64,000 nt of DNA, taken from the NCBI GenBank assembly GCA_026390795.1, contig JAPLFG010000003.1, positions 1,922,001-1,986,000 on the forward strand, read 5' to 3'. Under the pieces are notes generated by a model. It had not been told where the DNA came from, searched no databases, and saw only the letters and a program-made list of their open reading frames with translations. Source of the DNA: Ignavibacteriales bacterium (lineage in GTDB: Bacteria; Bacteroidota; Ignavibacteria; Ignavibacteriales; Melioribacteraceae). Below, piece by piece: positions 54,537 through 63,517 of the stretch (positions within the stretch are counted from its first letter, which is position 1; each line of letters begins with the position of its first letter). A program made the translations under genes and the position numbers.

Positions 54537-55475
54537 TTAACTAAAACGTTTCTGTTTTGAGATTAATAGTTTTAGTTTTGTGAAGATGTCGGTACTATAT
54601 AAACTAAAAATTAATATCTGGATTAAAATTAATAACGAACCGCTCAAGTAACTGAGTGTGTAAAAATAACCTCCAAGATCTCTCTCTTGCCAAGATCCTA
54701 CTTTACCCGGAATCCTTTCTAAAAATATTTTAAAAGATTCATGACTGTTAATAATATCAGCTGATGTTACCTCTTTGGGCGGGGATTTCACAATAATACC
54801 AACAACTATTAAAATAAAAAAAACTGTAAAAAATATTATTGTTATTCTAATCTCAAGTGAATTAAAAATCTTCGAAAAAATAATTTTAGTTTCCTCAAAA
54901 TCAGCGAATCCATAATATGTCATCAAGCCAATAGCCGCACCAACTGTGTTCAGTGAAAAATCATTAAAATCCAGATACTGAGTAAACTGCTTTGTCAAAT
55001 AGAAATATTGGTCCATCTCATCAATAATTCCCAAGATTGTAACCCAAAATAAAATACGTCCTAATAAAAATTTTTTCTTTGAGGGATCAACTGATTTTGC
55101 GATCAAAAAGGAAAGTATAGCATATTGGGGATAGTGGACAATCTCAATGGGGGCTGTTATTAAATATCTAAATGACAAGAACACTGAAATAATTACAAAC
55201 AACCAATAGCATGAAGAGATTAACCTTTTTTTGCCTTTGGAAAATTTATAGATGATGGTGAAAAAAAATAAAACCGATATAAGAACTCCCACTTCAATAG
55301 ATGAATCCCGTGGGATAAACTTGCCCCATGGGGTTTCAACCCAATCTGTGAGAAAGTCGGTGACTTTTAGATGCAATGTACTGCATGAAAACCAGTAAGC
55401 TAATGAAAAAACAAAAAGTAAAATATTCATGCTGTTTACATTTTTTACTTTGTATAGTCCAAATATTTTATTCAT
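54537..55475 (-). CDS. VanZ-like membrane protein
   Basis: The 312-residue protein has about eight hydrophobic segments. A VanZ-type core has I-E-I-V-H-Y-P-Q-Y-A-I-L-S-F-L near the middle, then G-I-I-D-E-M-D-Q-Y-F-Y and D-F-N-D-F-S-L-N-T-V-G-A-A-I-G, which are the conserved His, Asp-Glu-x-x-Gln and Asn-x-x-Gly positions of the family. The last helix pair is separated by an extra loop. VanZ proteins influence glycopeptide susceptibility and envelope lipids; this one's role is unknown. Convergent with the T9SS cargo gene. Confidence 0.78.
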   Translation of the reverse strand: MNKIFGLYKVKNVNSMNILLFVFSLAYWFSCSTLHLKVTDFLTDWVETPWGKFIPRDSSIEVGVLISVLFFFTIIYKFSKGKKRLISSCYWLFVIISVFLSFRYLITAPIEIVHYPQYAILSFLIAKSVDPSKKKFLLGRILFWVTILGIIDEMDQYFYLTKQFTQYLDFNDFSLNTVGAAIGLMTYYGFADFEETKIIFSKIFNSLEIRITIIFFTVFFILIVVGIIVKSPPKEVTSADIINSHESFKIFLERIPGKVGSWQERDLGGYFYTLSYLSGSLLILIQILIFSLYSTDIFTKLKLLISKQKRFS

Positions 55476-55585
55476 AATTCTTTGATTTCATTTTGCAATA
55501 ATATTTTTTTAGTAAAAATAAAGATGTAAAAAATATTATTAAGGTGTCTATTATCCTAAGAAATTATTTTATATTAAAACGTATT

Positions 55586-55681
55586 TTATTTGAGTCGCAC
55601 AACAAGGATATGTGCATGCTGTAAAAGGTAAGGACTTTTTTCGTGGATGAGCCGGTTGGGATTTCTGTCCGTTAATGACAT
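55586..55681 (-). pseudogene. N-terminal remnant of a second DUF255 gene
   Basis: The 31-codon frame (ATG at 55681-55679) encodes [19 protein letters not shown], nearly identical to the first 24 residues of the DUF255 protein at 50730. It then diverges and stops. The DNA match is clear over about 60 bp, so it is a remnant of a duplicated or rearranged copy. Confidence 0.75.
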
Positions 55682-55747
55682 TTAATTGGTCTTTCTAATC
55701 TAAAACCAGTCCGGGGTAATGTTAGTTCATAATCTCTCGAAGGAAAA

Positions 55748-56035
55748 TTAATTCGATGGTCGGTTTCTTCCTCTTGTCAACATTCCAACAACGAGAGCAA
55801 AAATAGCCGAGCCGATTATTGACCATACAAATGGAAATTCTCTTCCTTGAACTCGTATTGTATAGAACATCGGCAGATCCAATTCTTTGGCAATTAAAGG
55901 ACCGAGCCACGCGCCTATAAATCCAATAAAAATAGAAACAAAACATCCTCCGAGCGAATAACCTGCAATGCTCTGACCAATTGCGCCGCAGATAGCGGCT
56001 ATAACCAGCAGTAAAAGAAATCCTCCAAGTGACAT
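55748..56035 (-). CDS. GlsB/YeaQ/YmgE-type small membrane protein
   Basis: This 95-residue protein starts best at the ATG at 56035 (M-S-L-G-G-F-L-L-L-L). A longer in-frame start at 56077 would add 14 polar residues unlike the family. It has three membrane segments with glycine-rich turns (G-A-I-G-Q-S-I-A-G-Y, F-I-G-F-I-G-A-W-L-G) as in transglycosylase-associated/GlsB stress proteins. A loop of about 20 residues between TM2 and TM3 (Y-T-I-R-V-Q-G-R-E-F-P) is usual in longer Bacteroidota members. A general stress role is known for the family; the mechanism is not. Confidence 0.82.
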   Translation of the reverse strand: MSLGGFLLLLVIAAICGAIGQSIAGYSLGGCFVSIFIGFIGAWLGPLIAKELDLPMFYTIRVQGREFPFVWSIIGSAIFALVVGMLTRGRNRPSN

Positions 56036-56101
56036 ATCGGTTAACCTATTTTGTTTATGCTGAATTAAACTAAACAAATTTAGCTCAAGAAGAAAGATTG
56101 T

Positions 56102-56938
56102 TTAAATGGAAGATTTACTTGGAATTTGTTTCGAAAGGTTTTTGAAAAGATTTGTACAATTGTAATCATTAATGAATTTGTAGGCATTTATTAGATTATT
56201 AGCAACGCGAGTAATAATCACTTCAGCCGAAACATCATTGTGAATCACATCGATAATGGAATCCACCGGGTAATCAAGTGCTTCATTGATATCACTCTCG
56301 AATATAATTTTTCCTTTGTTGAAACAGTCAATTAAAATAATCTCATCATCAGAATATATCTTGGCTAAAAAATGTCCCGGAAAATTGCAGCCGTGAATAT
56401 CAAATCCGAGGCGATCGCCAATAAGTATGTAGATCAATGAAAGAGTTATTGGAAGGCCCTTTTTCTCTTTGATAGTATAAATTGGATTGCAATTAAACGG
56501 ATTATAATAATCATCTTTTGAGCCGCTCAATTCTTTTTCATGAAATAAAAAATTAGTCAAATCAAGTTCGTCGCCGTACGGTATTTTATTTTTAAATTCA
56601 TTCGATAGTTGGTCGAGCAGTTCTGAAAGTGCGGGAGTAAAATAGATTCCGTAATGAAACCGTGAAATAAGATCGAGAGCGCATTCGATTTTTTCGTGAT
56701 GAGTAGTTTTATTAAACCAGTTCTGCCAATTTTTCTCAAGCCAGTTCATTCTATTAGAAGTAAGGATTGGAGCTAAGTGAATCATCTTATCAGCTACAAC
56801 ATTTGCGGGAAGCTCCTTCAAATCCCTTTCCAAAGTAAAACCGTAATTATTCAATTGCTGCACTATTTCAGCGCGTACCTCTTCGCTCAAGTCATCAACC
56901 AGCTCGATCAAATAATATAATTTATTCTCAGAAGTCAT
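56102..56938 (-). CDS. SirB1/transglutaminase-like family protein
   Basis: The 278-residue protein has the SirB1 core: L-T-N-F-L-F-H-E-K-E, Y-Y-N-P-F-N-C-N-P-I-Y, then K-K-G-L-P-I-T-L-S-L-I-Y and G-C-N-F-P-G-H-F-L-A-K-I. Family members carry a transglutaminase-like fold, and the His in P-G-H-F is the conserved catalytic-type position. Whether it is an enzyme is uncertain. The N-terminal 90 residues are helical and resemble a HEAT-like region. It has no signal peptide. It lies 66 bp upstream of the GlsB-like gene on the same strand. Confidence 0.85.
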   Translation of the reverse strand: MTSENKLYYLIELVDDLSEEVRAEIVQQLNNYGFTLERDLKELPANVVADKMIHLAPILTSNRMNWLEKNWQNWFNKTTHHEKIECALDLISRFHYGIYFTPALSELLDQLSNEFKNKIPYGDELDLTNFLFHEKELSGSKDDYYNPFNCNPIYTIKEKKGLPITLSLIYILIGDRLGFDIHGCNFPGHFLAKIYSDDEIILIDCFNKGKIIFESDINEALDYPVDSIIDVIHNDVSAEVIITRVANNLINAYKFINDYNCTNLFKNLSKQIPSKSSI

Positions 56939-57040
56939 TTGTTTTTGCTCTTTCTAATCCCAAAATAGTATTATTTTTGATCTGAATACTGAAGCGTATT
57001 TAAAAAATGTAAATAAATTTCCAAATCAATCGAGGTTGTC

Positions 57041-57529
57041 ATGAAAAAACTGTTTTTGTCAGGATTGATGGTGTTTGTATTCTTTATGAATATTATGAAT
57101 GCTCAAACCATACAAGAGAAAAGTAGCGCCCCAAAATTCGATCCGTCTAAAAATCCTTTTGAGGATCTTAAGATTGCAGTTGAAGAAGCACAAAAAACAG
57201 ATAAAAGAATTTTACTTGATGTCGGAGGGGAATGGTGCATTTGGTGTCACCGGCTGGATGGATTTTTTGATGCAAATCCGGAATTAAAAAATTATATGCA
57301 CGATAACTTCGTTGTATTAAAAGTAAACTGGAGTCCTGATAACAAGAACGAAAAATTTCTTTCTCAGTACCCAGCAGTTGCCGGCTATCCGCATATTTAT
57401 ATATTAGAGAAAGACGGAAAATTCTTATTCTCTAAGAAAACCGAAGAACTTGAAAAAGAGAAATCTTATGATGCTGAAAAGATCATGACTTTCTTAAAAG
57501 AATGGTCGCCGAAGAAAGAAAAATCATAA
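57041..57529 (+). CDS. Secreted thioredoxin-like protein (CxxC)
   Basis: The 162-residue protein has a signal peptide (K-K-L-F-L-S-G-L-M-V-F-V-F-F, cleavage near N-A-Q at 20-22). A thioredoxin fold follows with redox pair Cys66/Cys69 in G-E-W-C-I-W-C-H and the cis-proline in A-G-Y-P-H-I-Y. The W-C-x-W-C-H form relates it to DsbD gamma and DUF255 thioredoxins. It probably acts in periplasmic disulfide exchange; the partner is unknown. It is convergent with the small membrane protein gene, only 11 bp away. Confidence 0.87.
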   Translation: MKKLFLSGLMVFVFFMNIMNAQTIQEKSSAPKFDPSKNPFEDLKIAVEEAQKTDKRILLDVGGEWCIWCHRLDGFFDANPELKNYMHDNFVVLKVNWSPDNKNEKFLSQYPAVAGYPHIYILEKDGKFLFSKKTEELEKEKSYDAEKIMTFLKEWSPKKEKS

Positions 57530-57540
57530 TGAGCTAATTT

Positions 57541-57729
57541 CTAAATTCCCCGTAGAATTTTTGCGGGGAGTTTAAGTATCGCACCGAGCAAATCGAACAC
57601 ACCATCCACGGCAATGCCAATCATTCTGAACGGCAGCAAAAAGAGCCAGACAATGGGATAGAGGACCAAAACAAATATTGCTAAAGGCGCACAGAAGAAG
57701 AGCAGTACCAGCCATAAAAAAATTTTCAT
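57541..57729 (-). CDS. Small hydrophobic membrane protein
   Basis: This 62-residue protein is almost wholly hydrophobic: one long segment (residues 4-33) and a second amphipathic one (39-57, containing D-G-V-F-D-L-L-G-A-I). It is separated by one base from the DUF3052 gene upstream, consistent with co-expression. I know of no function. Coding is supported by tight spacing and a sensible membrane profile. Confidence 0.6.
   Translation of the reverse strand: MKIFLWLVLLFFCAPLAIFVLVLYPIVWLFLLPFRMIGIAVDGVFDLLGAILKLPAKILRGI
57547..57569. terminator. Weak GC-stem hairpin between convergent genes
   Basis: TCCCCG (57547-57552) pairs with CGGGGA (57564-57569) across an 11-bp loop. It overlaps the last codons of the small membrane protein gene and lies just beyond the thioredoxin gene. 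No long T-run follows, so termination is only possible. Confidence 0.3.
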
Positions 57730-57730
57730 T

Positions 57731-58135
57731 TTATTTCTCTTTTGTTCGGAAAATAAATTTCAATGCAGACCAATTTTCATCAATTGAGCAAACTTTAGAA
57801 TCAATAAGACCATTCATCAAACCGATTTCTCTAACTACATTGTGGTTCAAGTCGGAAATATGATTAGAATTTCTCTTTGGCCATGATACCCAAAAAGCGC
57901 CGTTTTCCTTTAGGTAATTTTTCAATGTCGGAAATTCAACCATTAATTCCTTTTTAGAACGTGTGAAAAGGTGGATCAAATCAACCGGTTCTTTAAGTCT
58001 TTGGTGAAAATGAACCCGGTCGTGCATTCCATTGAATGAATCGATGAAATTTTCTGGTTCATTTATAAGTTTGATCTGAAATCCTTCTTTTATTCCGAGC
58101 TTCTCGTGAAGCTGTCTTCCATTAATCTGTTCCAT
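57731..58135 (-). CDS. DUF3052 family protein
   Basis: The 134-residue protein has the DUF3052 features L-H-E-K-L-G-I-K-E-G-F-Q-I near the start, L-I-H-L-F-T-R-S-K-K-E-L in the middle and G-A-F-W-V-S-W-P-K-R, ending with V-C-S-I-D-E-N-W-S-A-L-K-F. The family is small, cytoplasmic and uncharacterised. ATTTTT-rich sequence precedes the start and the ribosome site is weak. It overlaps no neighbour. Confidence 0.85.
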   Translation of the reverse strand: MEQINGRQLHEKLGIKEGFQIKLINEPENFIDSFNGMHDRVHFHQRLKEPVDLIHLFTRSKKELMVEFPTLKNYLKENGAFWVSWPKRNSNHISDLNHNVVREIGLMNGLIDSKVCSIDENWSALKFIFRTKEK

Positions 58136-58283
58136 TTTATTTTTCCTTTCACATCTTTAGACGAAACATTCACACAAAAGGTTGAAAGGTTTTAAATTAT
58201 TTTTTGGGTAAAAATAAAGCGGCACAAAATAAATTTATGCCGCTGCTGGAAAAATTGATTACAAACAGAATATTTATAGATCG

Positions 58284-59753
58284 TTATCTTAAATCATATT
58301 TTCTAAAAACAAAAAATGCTGCCCCGTATGAAAGAATAGAATATAATATCAACAAACCGATGTCAATAATTGTCGGACTAATAACCTCGGCTAGTGTAAA
58401 ATTTGATGGCGTATATATAGGTACATCTTTAATATCAAGAGTACTTTCATTTCTACCGGTACTAATTTTTACACCACTTTTACTATCGACTGAAATTCTG
58501 AACATCCCAGCCTGATTGCCGCTCTCTTTCTGTTTCTTGGCGGTATAATCAACAAAATTCTTTTTGTAATCCTGAATCTCTTTCTCATAACGGGCTTTCA
58601 AATCAATTCCGGTTGATGATAGATTCATAGACGCAAGTTGAAATGATGAAGCAGGAGAAAACCGTGAAATTGTTAACGCCATTTTTTCAAGAGCGGATTG
58701 TTTATTTCTCAAATCCTCTCCTAATTTTAATGAATAATCGCTAATCTGTTTTTGCATTTCGGTGCGGAGTTTATCTTCTTGTTCAAGCCAAGCGTAACTA
58801 TTATCATCTTGATATGCTTGTTTTTCCGATTCGCTCATTCCCTTCATTTCTGAGTTTCGATTAGCCCAGAGTGTTGATAATTGCTGAAAATGTTGATCCC
58901 ACTTATTTTTTGAATATGCATCTTTCATACTCTCTGCTTCTGCAATCGAGGGCACTTTTATAAATTGTGAGGCTGTCATAACGCCGGCGCGGGGAATAAT
59001 AAAAACAAATAGTATCCAGGCTACAAGCAAAATTAAAAATGAAACTGATGAATATTTTGTAAGTGATGAAATAAAAACTCCGAACGCACTGAAAAATGTT
59101 AGGTAAAGGATTGCCATAAAAATCAGAATTGAAATGCTGATCCAATGAAATGCCGAGAGCGGGATTTTAAATAGAAGCAGCATTAAAAGTCCTATCAGAA
59201 TCGGAATTAGCAGCGGAACTACTAATCCAAGCCAGGAGCCAACAAACTTTGCCGTTATAAATGTTGTGCGGGGAATTGAATTGGAAAAGATCAGCCGCAT
59301 CGTTCCGTCTTCTTTTTCCCCATTTATAGAATTATAGGTAAACAATATTGCAAACAATGAGAATATAACCGTTACAATAAATGTGAAATCAACATAACGA
59401 AAAACCGCGAAGACCGGGTCATCGGAATAATAGCTGTTTTGAAGTTTAACATCTTTAGTGCTATGTACAATTGAGTACCTACCAATATCATTATTAACAC
59501 CGGCAGAGAAGATCTGCATCGGGTCAGGCTGCCTGAATCCTTTTGAAGCCAGTCCAAACCACGAACGCGACTGCGTCATTTCTTGCTTAGACAATTCCTT
59601 TGCTGTGTTAAATTGTTTAACCGAATTATTGTATTCATTTATTCCGATCGCGAAGCTTAAAATAATTAACACGGAACAAGTGATAAACGTAGCCACAAAC
59701 TTTGGGCTTTGTATTATATTTTTTAATTCTTTCTCTACGAGTAATTTAAACAT
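58284..59753 (-). CDS. ABC-2 type transporter permease with large extracytoplasmic loop
   Basis: This 489-residue permease has an N-terminal helix (about 20-40), a large extracytoplasmic loop to about 120 (S-R-S-W-F-G-L-A, P-D-P-M-Q-I-F-S-A-G), a helix bundle with N-G-E-K-E-D-G-T-M-R-L-I-F-S-N-S near 150, and a long helical charged insert (about 270-400) before the last helix. The N-G-E-K-E-x-G-T motif contacts the ATPase in this ABC-2 subgroup. It is homologous to the protein encoded 12 bp upstream (59766), so the pair probably forms a heterodimer. Confidence 0.87.
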   Translation of the reverse strand: MFKLLVEKELKNIIQSPKFVATFITCSVLIILSFAIGINEYNNSVKQFNTAKELSKQEMTQSRSWFGLASKGFRQPDPMQIFSAGVNNDIGRYSIVHSTKDVKLQNSYYSDDPVFAVFRYVDFTFIVTVIFSLFAILFTYNSINGEKEDGTMRLIFSNSIPRTTFITAKFVGSWLGLVVPLLIPILIGLLMLLLFKIPLSAFHWISISILIFMAILYLTFFSAFGVFISSLTKYSSVSFLILLVAWILFVFIIPRAGVMTASQFIKVPSIAEAESMKDAYSKNKWDQHFQQLSTLWANRNSEMKGMSESEKQAYQDDNSYAWLEQEDKLRTEMQKQISDYSLKLGEDLRNKQSALEKMALTISRFSPASSFQLASMNLSSTGIDLKARYEKEIQDYKKNFVDYTAKKQKESGNQAGMFRISVDSKSGVKISTGRNESTLDIKDVPIYTPSNFTLAEVISPTIIDIGLLILYSILSYGAAFFVFRKYDLR

Positions 59754-59765
59754 AGTTCCTCCTGA

Positions 59766-61166
59766 TTAACGCAGATCGAATTTTAGAAATCCCATGTATG
59801 ATGCACCGAAAAAGATAAAATTGAACAGAATCAATAAACCGAAATCGACAAGAGAGGCGGATAGAGATTTGGAAAGCGGCTCGGGTTTAAATTCGAATTG
59901 AGGCAGCTCCGACGGTTTTATTTCCGGTGGTTTATTGTCTCCTTCATTTCTGATTGTAAAAATCATTCCGCTACCGGTTGTACCGCCGGTTTTACTTTTT
60001 TGAAAATTCGCGAAAGTTTTTTGATAATTCTCTGCTTGATCTCGGTAGCTGCGAACAAGATCTAAGGAAGTACCTGCTAAGCTTGCGCTTGCTAATGAAA
60101 AACTAGCCGACGGCGATATTCTGGAAATACCGAACGCAAGATTCTCCTGAAGAATCTGTTTGTTACTTCGTTCTTGATTCACTTTCTCAGTAAATGCTCT
60201 TGTCTTCTCATCTCTCTCATCATTATTCTTCTCCATAAACTTTTGAAATTCCTTCATCACATCGCCGTTGTTCGGAGCGGTGAATTTGCTCATCTTGTTC
60301 ATATATTCTCTTCCAAGCTGCTGGGCAAAAATATTTTTTTTAGAATTGATCTCATCTACAGATGGCACGTTAACCGCACGCCCTGCAATCATAACGGAAA
60401 TTTTAGGAATTACAAGAATGAACATTATCCAAATCACAAGAAGAATAAGAAATGAATTTGACGATCTACGTGTTAACGTTGACAGGAAAACAGAAAGATT
60501 TAAGAAGACTGCAAAAAGAAGAATCCCCGAAAAAATAATCAAAGCTAGTTTGAACCAATCCTCCGCAAACATAGGAATTTTCATAATCATCAATAATAAA
60601 GCGCCGACAAGCATTGGAATTATTAAAGGAGCGACAAGAGCAATGAACGATCCGATTATTTTGCCGAGAATGAATTTATCTTTCGGAAGCGAGTTGGAGA
60701 AAACCAATCTTAAAGTGCCGTTTTCTTTCTCTCCGTTTATCGAATTATAACATAAGAGAATTGCGAATAGGGAAAGGATGATTTGAAATAAAAAATTTAG
60801 ATCAAGAAACCGAAATACTGCGTAGATCGGGTCTTCGTTGAATTTGCTATCTGTTGGTGAGAGTTCCCCTCGTCCGCGTACCTCTATGTTTCTTCCGATA
60901 TCATTCGAGATACCCGAAACAAGCGAGGAAAGAGGCAAAGGCGGTAAAAATATTTTGTGGTTAATCATCCTCCAGTCGGTTATGCCGGACATAGAGCGTA
61001 TATCTTCTGCAACTGCAGCGTCATACTGCTGTTTATTTATTCTGTAGTTTTGAGCTCCGACATAAAAAGTAAGCAGAATCAATACGGCGCAGACAGCAAA
61101 ACTATAAGCAAATTTGGATGAGCCAACAATTTCCTTCAGTTCTTTTTTAATTATAAGTGTAAGCAT
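59766..61166 (-). CDS. ABC-2 type transporter permease, paralogue of 58284
   Basis: The 466-residue permease shares layout with its neighbour: helix near 20-40, extracytoplasmic loop (D-W-R-M-I-N-H-K-I-F-L-P-P-L-P), N-G-E-K-E-N-G-T-L-R-L-V-F-S-N-S near 155, an internal charged insert (about 260-385) and a terminal helix closed by a short basic tail. Both end in F-D-L-R, a shared C-terminal tetrapeptide. Together with the ATPase at 61251 it would form an exporter or extrusion complex; cargo is unknown. Confidence 0.87.
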   Translation of the reverse strand: MLTLIIKKELKEIVGSSKFAYSFAVCAVLILLTFYVGAQNYRINKQQYDAAVAEDIRSMSGITDWRMINHKIFLPPLPLSSLVSGISNDIGRNIEVRGRGELSPTDSKFNEDPIYAVFRFLDLNFLFQIILSLFAILLCYNSINGEKENGTLRLVFSNSLPKDKFILGKIIGSFIALVAPLIIPMLVGALLLMIMKIPMFAEDWFKLALIIFSGILLFAVFLNLSVFLSTLTRRSSNSFLILLVIWIMFILVIPKISVMIAGRAVNVPSVDEINSKKNIFAQQLGREYMNKMSKFTAPNNGDVMKEFQKFMEKNNDERDEKTRAFTEKVNQERSNKQILQENLAFGISRISPSASFSLASASLAGTSLDLVRSYRDQAENYQKTFANFQKSKTGGTTGSGMIFTIRNEGDNKPPEIKPSELPQFEFKPEPLSKSLSASLVDFGLLILFNFIFFGASYMGFLKFDLR

Positions 61167-61250
61167 AATTTTTTTCCTTAATAAGTCATAACGAATTAAA
61201 AACCCGTTTCAAACGGAACAAAGATTTGCTTAAATCAAACCGCCGTTTTG

Positions 61251-62003
61251 TCAAGCAACTTTTTCCATATAGCCTGCCATGTATTCCACATAAAGTTTCT
61301 CAAGATCCTCATGCTTAATTTCATCTCTCGATTTCTGCATTACAATTTTGCCGTCATTCATAATTCCAACTTCATCAGCAAGTTCTTTGGCGCGGAAGAT
61401 ATCGTGAGTTGACATTAAAATTGCTTTTCCTTCGTTTCTCAATTCATCAAGAAGCCGGATCAATTCAAGACCAGCTTTCGGATCGAGACCGCTTGTCGGT
61501 TCGTCGAGTAGAATTGCGGGTGCGTTTTTTAAGATTGCGATTGCGATTCCGCACTTCTGACGCATCCCTTTAGAAAACCCTTTCAACTTCTTATTGAATG
61601 CGTTTTCCTGCAATCCAACTCTCAATAGAACGCGCTTAAAATCATCTTTAGTGTAATTTAATTTTCCGCCAAGCTTTACAAAGAAGTCTAAATTCTGAAT
61701 TGCGGTGAACTCGGGATAGAGCATTACATTTTCCGAAACAAAGGAAACAAACTCTTTTGCTTTAAGGGGATTTTCGTGCGAGACAATGCCGTTAATTTTT
61801 GTATGTCCGCTTGTCGGTTCAATAAGATTAAGAAAAATATTTATTGTAGTTGTTTTGCCGGCTCCGTTTCCCCCGAGCATTGCGTAAACCTGTCCGGTGC
61901 TAACTGTAAAATTGATATCGTCTAAAGCCAACAGCCCGTCTTCATATTTTTTGGTTAGATGTACAGCCTGCAGCATAGGATAATTTCCATTTTGCTCACT
62001 CAT
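61251..62003 (-). CDS. ABC transporter ATP-binding protein
   Basis: The 250-residue ATPase has Walker A G-G-N-G-A-G-K-T (44-51), a Q-loop glutamate variant V-S-E-N-V, signature F-S-K-G-M near 143, Walker B A-I-L-L-D-E-P-T-S-G-L-D and switch His in S-T-H-D. It matches ABC-2 exporter ATPases of the CcmA/NatA type. It lies 84 bp from the first permease gene and 9 bp from the upstream NEW3-type gene, so the five-gene set 58284-63994 is one operon. Confidence 0.93.
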   Translation of the reverse strand: MSEQNGNYPMLQAVHLTKKYEDGLLALDDINFTVSTGQVYAMLGGNGAGKTTTINIFLNLIEPTSGHTKINGIVSHENPLKAKEFVSFVSENVMLYPEFTAIQNLDFFVKLGGKLNYTKDDFKRVLLRVGLQENAFNKKLKGFSKGMRQKCGIAIAILKNAPAILLDEPTSGLDPKAGLELIRLLDELRNEGKAILMSTHDIFRAKELADEVGIMNDGKIVMQKSRDEIKHEDLEKLYVEYMAGYMEKVA

Positions 62004-62012
62004 TTTTCACCT

Positions 62013-63500
62013 CTATTTTCTTGTAAGTTTAATTCCGAATATTACTATTCCAGCAACCAGACCTATAATTAATAATACAATCAAGATGGTCCCGATTACA
62101 TTGTCGGATTGTTTCACTTCAATAGTGATTGTCTTGTCTTCGGCTTTTACTAATTTATCATCTGCCAGACATGTTGTGCGCAGACGGATATCATATTTGC
62201 CGACTGTAACATTGTCCGGGGGTGTTAATGTGAATACGATTCGTTTTTCTTCTCTGATATCAATTGATTCAACAATTTTCGGATTGATCGATTGAGTCCA
62301 ATTCAAAGGAAGATCAAGTTCAAATTCAACATTGTCAAGACGGCGAGTTCCTTCGTTCTTAATATCGATCGGCACTTCAATTTTATTTCCCGGCAGAATC
62401 GAAAAATAGAGTTGTCCCGAGTTTACTTTTAATTCGCCAGTGCCTCGCGGTATGATCTCTAGTTTAAGATAACCTATATCGAGTTTATCTAATTCTTCCT
62501 TTTTCCAAATTCTATCTTCGTTCAAATCGATACTGTTTACTTTGTCATACGGAATTGCCAGAACAAAGAATGAAATCGGTTTATCAATCTGTACTTCACC
62601 GGTTGAACGGTCGGGTAGAAAGACTTGCAAATTTGTTTTACGTGTTTGAGTACTCTCGCCGAATTTGAATTGGCTCAAACGTGCTTGTGTAGCCGGATCA
62701 ACAAAAAATTTATTTATCTGTTTTGGGAGATTAACTGCTTCTAATTTATAAGTGTTTGTAGTCCCGCTGAAAAGTTCTAACGACATTGAAAATGAAGCCG
62801 AGCCGCCAAGATCAACTTCCTGTGAGAATTGATCTGATTGTAGAACAACTTTATTTACAGACTGATCTTTCTGGAGAAAAATTTTGGGCGCTCGTTGTGT
62901 TCCATTACCATAAATTATGTTTACAGTAACTTCATCTAAATCCTGAAGCAGTGTGAAATCAATTGTCTGCGGTTTCCCGTAATGCAACTCATCTATTTTA
63001 GCTTCATACGGTTGGCTTATTATTGAGTTTGATCCGTTCAGAATAGAGACATAAATATTATTAACTACTTCCGGCTGCAGAGATTTGAATAACGCATCTT
63101 CAATGTTAATAAGTTTTTTAAACTCTTCTCCGCCGCTTGAAGCGTTGGCAAGTTTAAGTCTTACATGTTTTTTGCCGTCTTTTGATTGGTATTTTACGGC
63201 TTCGGCAACGGTTACATATTGTTCCTCAAACAAAACTGCGAGCAGCGCCTGGTAATAATTTACTTCGGCGTCGGAGTAAACACTTTTCGATCGTTGTAAT
63301 TCCTGTTGTGAGATCAGTTGTTTACCAAACATTGCCTGTTGACGATCGTAATCGGATTTGGCAACATCATATTGTTCTTTTGCGCGTTTCAATCCGAGCA
63401 AACGGTATTTATCGTCTTTAGGATTGTAATAAGATCCCGAGGATTGAGCACAAAGATCGCCTACTATTAGAATGAATAATAACAGTATCAGTTTTTTCAT
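62013..63500 (-). CDS. Membrane-anchored NEW3/alpha-galactosidase-associated domain protein
   Basis: The 495-residue protein has a signal peptide (K-K-L-I-L-L-L-F-I-L-I-V, then C-A-Q) and, after it, a short helical stretch with Q-L-I-S-Q-Q-E-L-Q-R. Beta-rich extracytoplasmic domains follow; the last (about 360-460) reads I-P-I-D-I-K-N-E-G-T-R-R-L-D-N-V-E-F-E-L-D and resembles the NEW3 fold. A final membrane helix (about 468-490) ends in a basic tail. It may be the extracytoplasmic partner of the ABC complex encoded next to it; function is not known. Confidence 0.75.
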   Translation of the reverse strand: MKKLILLLFILIVGDLCAQSSGSYYNPKDDKYRLLGLKRAKEQYDVAKSDYDRQQAMFGKQLISQQELQRSKSVYSDAEVNYYQALLAVLFEEQYVTVAEAVKYQSKDGKKHVRLKLANASSGGEEFKKLINIEDALFKSLQPEVVNNIYVSILNGSNSIISQPYEAKIDELHYGKPQTIDFTLLQDLDEVTVNIIYGNGTQRAPKIFLQKDQSVNKVVLQSDQFSQEVDLGGSASFSMSLELFSGTTNTYKLEAVNLPKQINKFFVDPATQARLSQFKFGESTQTRKTNLQVFLPDRSTGEVQIDKPISFFVLAIPYDKVNSIDLNEDRIWKKEELDKLDIGYLKLEIIPRGTGELKVNSGQLYFSILPGNKIEVPIDIKNEGTRRLDNVEFELDLPLNWTQSINPKIVESIDIREEKRIVFTLTPPDNVTVGKYDIRLRTTCLADDKLVKAEDKTITIEVKQSDNVIGTILIVLLIIGLVAGIVIFGIKLTRK

Positions 63501-63517
63501 CTGTCCTCTTGGCTAAA

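Noticed and set aside
60268-60750. A 160-codon + strand frame inside an ABC permease gene
   Set aside because: It is antisense to a full-length permease with conserved motifs; this is a shadow frame.
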